This document shows, piece by piece, positions 62,071 through 64,000 of a stretch of DNA of 64,000 nt. Each line of letters starts with the position of its first letter. Within the stretch, counting starts at the first letter, position 1. A program made the translations under genes and the position numbers. The notes beneath the pieces were generated by a model. The model searched no databases. It saw only the letters and a program-made list of their open reading frames with translations, and was not told the DNA's origin. This DNA is from Paramecium primaurelia (lineage: Eukaryota; Ciliophora; Oligohymenophorea; Peniculida; Parameciidae), in the NCBI GenBank assembly GCA_905182975.1, contig CAJJDM010000027.1:595470-659469 (forward strand), in the 5' to 3' direction.

Positions 62071-62813
62071 TCATTTCAAGAATTAGGAACTTGGATTTTA
62101 TTTTTTGATAATTTTAAAAGCCACATGATGAGCTTAATAAACTTCTGGAATCCTTATCACTCTATTAAGCCATGCATTTGTAATTGGATATTTTTAGAAA
62201 TCAAATTTAATCAAGTCTAATTACATCATTTCGCAACAAGCACTTATATCAGCCAAAGTTGCTTAATCACCACAAATGTAGTTTCTACCTTTTAGCCAAT
62301 CTACAAATGTTTTATATAATTACTGCTCTCAAAATATTAAAACACTTTTGCCACATCTTGTTTTTCCTTTTCCAGTACTTCAGGAATTACCTTCTCTCCC
62401 TTTATTGGTGATATCAGCACTGAGTGGTACAAGTGTAAGCATCTTCTTGTATTTGTGTGATGATAGTCTAGATATTGATCTATTCTAGTTTATTATCTGA
62501 TGTCTGTAAGTGGGTATCTTATTAATCTTTAGAAACTTACAAATTAGTTGATATATTTCTCTATTTGATTATGTATCTCATTATATTGTGACTTTCAGCA
62601 ACAGTAAAATCTCCATCTTATAATAAAGGCACTATAGATTTTTTTAATTTGAATACATTATTATAATGGATGAATTGCTGTGAATTCAGGTGACTTATGT
62701 TCATCAAATTAAATCTTTAAAGCCTTGACTTCATGAGGGACTTTGAGGATATCTAAAACAGCCTTTACAGCTCTAGATGGCTATGAAATCCAATCTATAT
62801 ATAATTTAATCAT
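62071..62813 (-). CDS. Theta-class glutathione S-transferase, 223 aa
   Basis: ATG 62813 (MIKLYIDWISQPSRAV), introns 62632-62656 (25 nt), 62518-62540 (23 nt) and 62301-62323 (23 nt), TGA 62073-62071; spliced length 224 codons. The N-terminal thioredoxin-like domain shows SQPSRAVKAVLDI (active-site Ser region of theta GSTs), then LPLLQDGDFTVAESHNIMRY (cis-Pro and the glutathione-binding ES pair). The C-terminal helical domain has RIDQYLDYHH and GRNYICGDQATLADISAC, the N-capping box region. GSTs conjugate glutathione to electrophiles in the cytosol (family knowledge). Placing the third intron was essential to read GDxxTLADIS in frame. Confidence 0.92.
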
Positions 62814-62903
62814 GAAAATTGTTATTATTATAATAAGTTTAAAGATCTTTCATTTAGTTATGTATTATTATAATAATAAATAATTTAATTTTATAAAAAT
62901 TGA

Positions 62904-64000
62904 TCAACTTTAATCTTTTGGACATCTATTATTAATATCAAATCCTATAAAATCAAAAAATTCACTTGAAAAGTATTCATGATTTCCTAATAATTCTCTA
63001 AAAAATTCATCTACAAAGTTTATTTTTTCATTTGTTGTTAGATTTAAAATTTATTTTGTTACTTTCAAATTAGGTGGTAATGATCGACCACTTTATAATT
63101 CAAGTTGCTCACTAAATTATCTAATACAAGAAAGTGTTTTCAAGATTCTATAAACATGTTCTGTGCTTCTAACATTATTTATATATAAGTTTACTTTTCT
63201 TTGTATTTGATGTTTATAACAAATTCTATTGAATTAGATCCATACATTCCATACTCATATTAGACACAATTAGAAGAGAATTGAAGTTCAGAATAATCTA
63301 AAGCAACCAAATTTTCTTCAGAATTTACTCTGATAGCTTATAATTCGTATTCTTAAGCTTTTTAATAACTTTTAGGTCTTATCTAAGATTTAGTCTTTGA
63401 AATCAATTATTAATATATTAAAAATGGTTGTTGCATATCTTCTTCTACACCTAAGAAATCAAGTAAATTTTTTGTGATATAGGTTGGATTGGCTAATTAA
63501 TCTTATAACCATCTTTCTAAATATTCTCTCCTTCTTAAAACATAAGAAAATTCATCTTCGCCCAATTATAGATCTATTCTGTGTATTTTAAATGAACTTG
63601 CATTGTATTTATTAAAGTGGTCAATTTATACTCTCTCAATATTTAAAAATTCAGGGTAACGCTTTTCTGATTAAAAACTATGTCCTTCGATTATAGTAAT
63701 AATCATATATGAATAAAGTATTTCATTGTCATTAACAAAACGTTTAATTACTTTTTTACTTACACTCACACTCCTTTCTGGCAATTTTTCCCTTAAGAAT
63801 TGTTCTTATTCATTTTGATTTTTGCTTTATATGAGATCAGAAAATGCTGATGATAATTATTTTGATATAGTAGTATTTTCTTTTTTTGCTTTAGTCCTGT
63901 TTAACATAGATTCTCTAGTTGAGTTATTTTCTGATTAAAATATTTTGAATTCTTCTAATTATTTCATCAATTATTTTGCAAACTTTGGTGTATCATCTGG
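62904..64000 (-). CDS. Protein with two PX domains in tandem (5' end cut by window)
   Basis: Minus-strand frame from the right edge to TGA 62906-62904 with one intron 63169-63194 (26 nt), about 357 residues visible. After a charged lead, a first PX-like domain covers about 63330-63750 (MIITIIEGHSFQ, RYPEFL, RRREYLERWLQDQLANP and LLDFLGVEED). A second one covers about 62910-63290 (IEFVINIKYKEK, LSCIRQFSEQL, LPPNLKV, FVDEFFRELLGNHEYF and FFDFIGFD). PX domains bind phosphoinositides, mostly PI3P, and are typical of sorting nexins and endosomal kinases (family knowledge). The RR-Y basic site is clear in neither copy. What lies N-terminal cannot be seen. Confidence 0.66.

Noticed and set aside
1..64000. 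tRNA genes, rRNA, CRISPR arrays, insertion sequences or telomeric repeats
   Set aside because: No cloverleaf, repeat-spacer array, transposase frame or C4A2/C3A3-type repeat run was recognised by eye; a tRNA scan was not possible here.

Overview
The window reads as macronuclear DNA of a ciliate of the Paramecium aurelia type, probably P. tetraurelia or a close relative. TAA and TAG fall inside every convincing reading frame where glutamine fits, and TGA is the only stop. The DNA is very AT-rich, intergenic spacers are short, and genes carry tiny introns of about 20-34 nt that start GTA and end TAG or AAG. Standard-code ORF calling therefore fails here, and the models below were rebuilt by reading TAA/TAG as Gln and splicing these introns. 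In almost every model the spliced length is an exact multiple of three.

Layout. 1-7119: two minus-strand paralogs of large PAS-containing membrane proteins (TmcB-like). 7972-10716: a small unknown gene, a macro-domain protein and a multi-pass membrane protein. 10744-14307: a 1170-residue Q-rich protein with a Gln tract coded by 22 consecutive TAA codons. 14576-17139: a TBC (Rab-GAP-like) protein. 17213-21905: a third TmcB-like protein. 22253-24692: a Rab11-like GTPase and a helical-repeat protein. 24896-27469: a trichocyst matrix protein (TMP) and a low-complexity protein. 27885-30992: a PH-domain pseudokinase-like protein and a decayed 7TM receptor gene. 30994-33705: a peroxisomal acyl-CoA oxidase and UNC119. 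34889-36023: a second TMP. 36873-45874: one 9-kb gene for an IP3-receptor/ryanodine-receptor-type Ca2+-release channel of about 2991 residues. 45881-50432: a PX-pseudokinase-LRR protein, an importin-alpha-like protein and NAF1. 50550-58742: a duplicated and misassembled unit of a PAP2 phosphatase plus a P4-ATPase flippase, with a 656-base N gap and a single N at 52682. 58831-64000: a MORN protein, a third TMP, a Rac-like GTPase, a theta-class GST and a partial protein with tandem PX domains.

Themes. Much of the content concerns membranes, secretion and signalling: Ca2+-release channel, TMP cargo, Rab11, Rac, TBC, PX, PH, flippase and PAP2. Trichocyst discharge is Ca2+-triggered in Paramecium (established knowledge), but the TMPs and the channel are separate transcription units, so co-location need not mean co-regulation. 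Points most worth checking are the duplicated PAP2-flippase unit with a frameshifted copy, the multiply disabled 7TM gene, two kinase-like proteins lacking catalytic motifs, and three 3n introns without an in-frame TGA. I found no convincing tRNA, rRNA, transposon, CRISPR or telomeric repeat.
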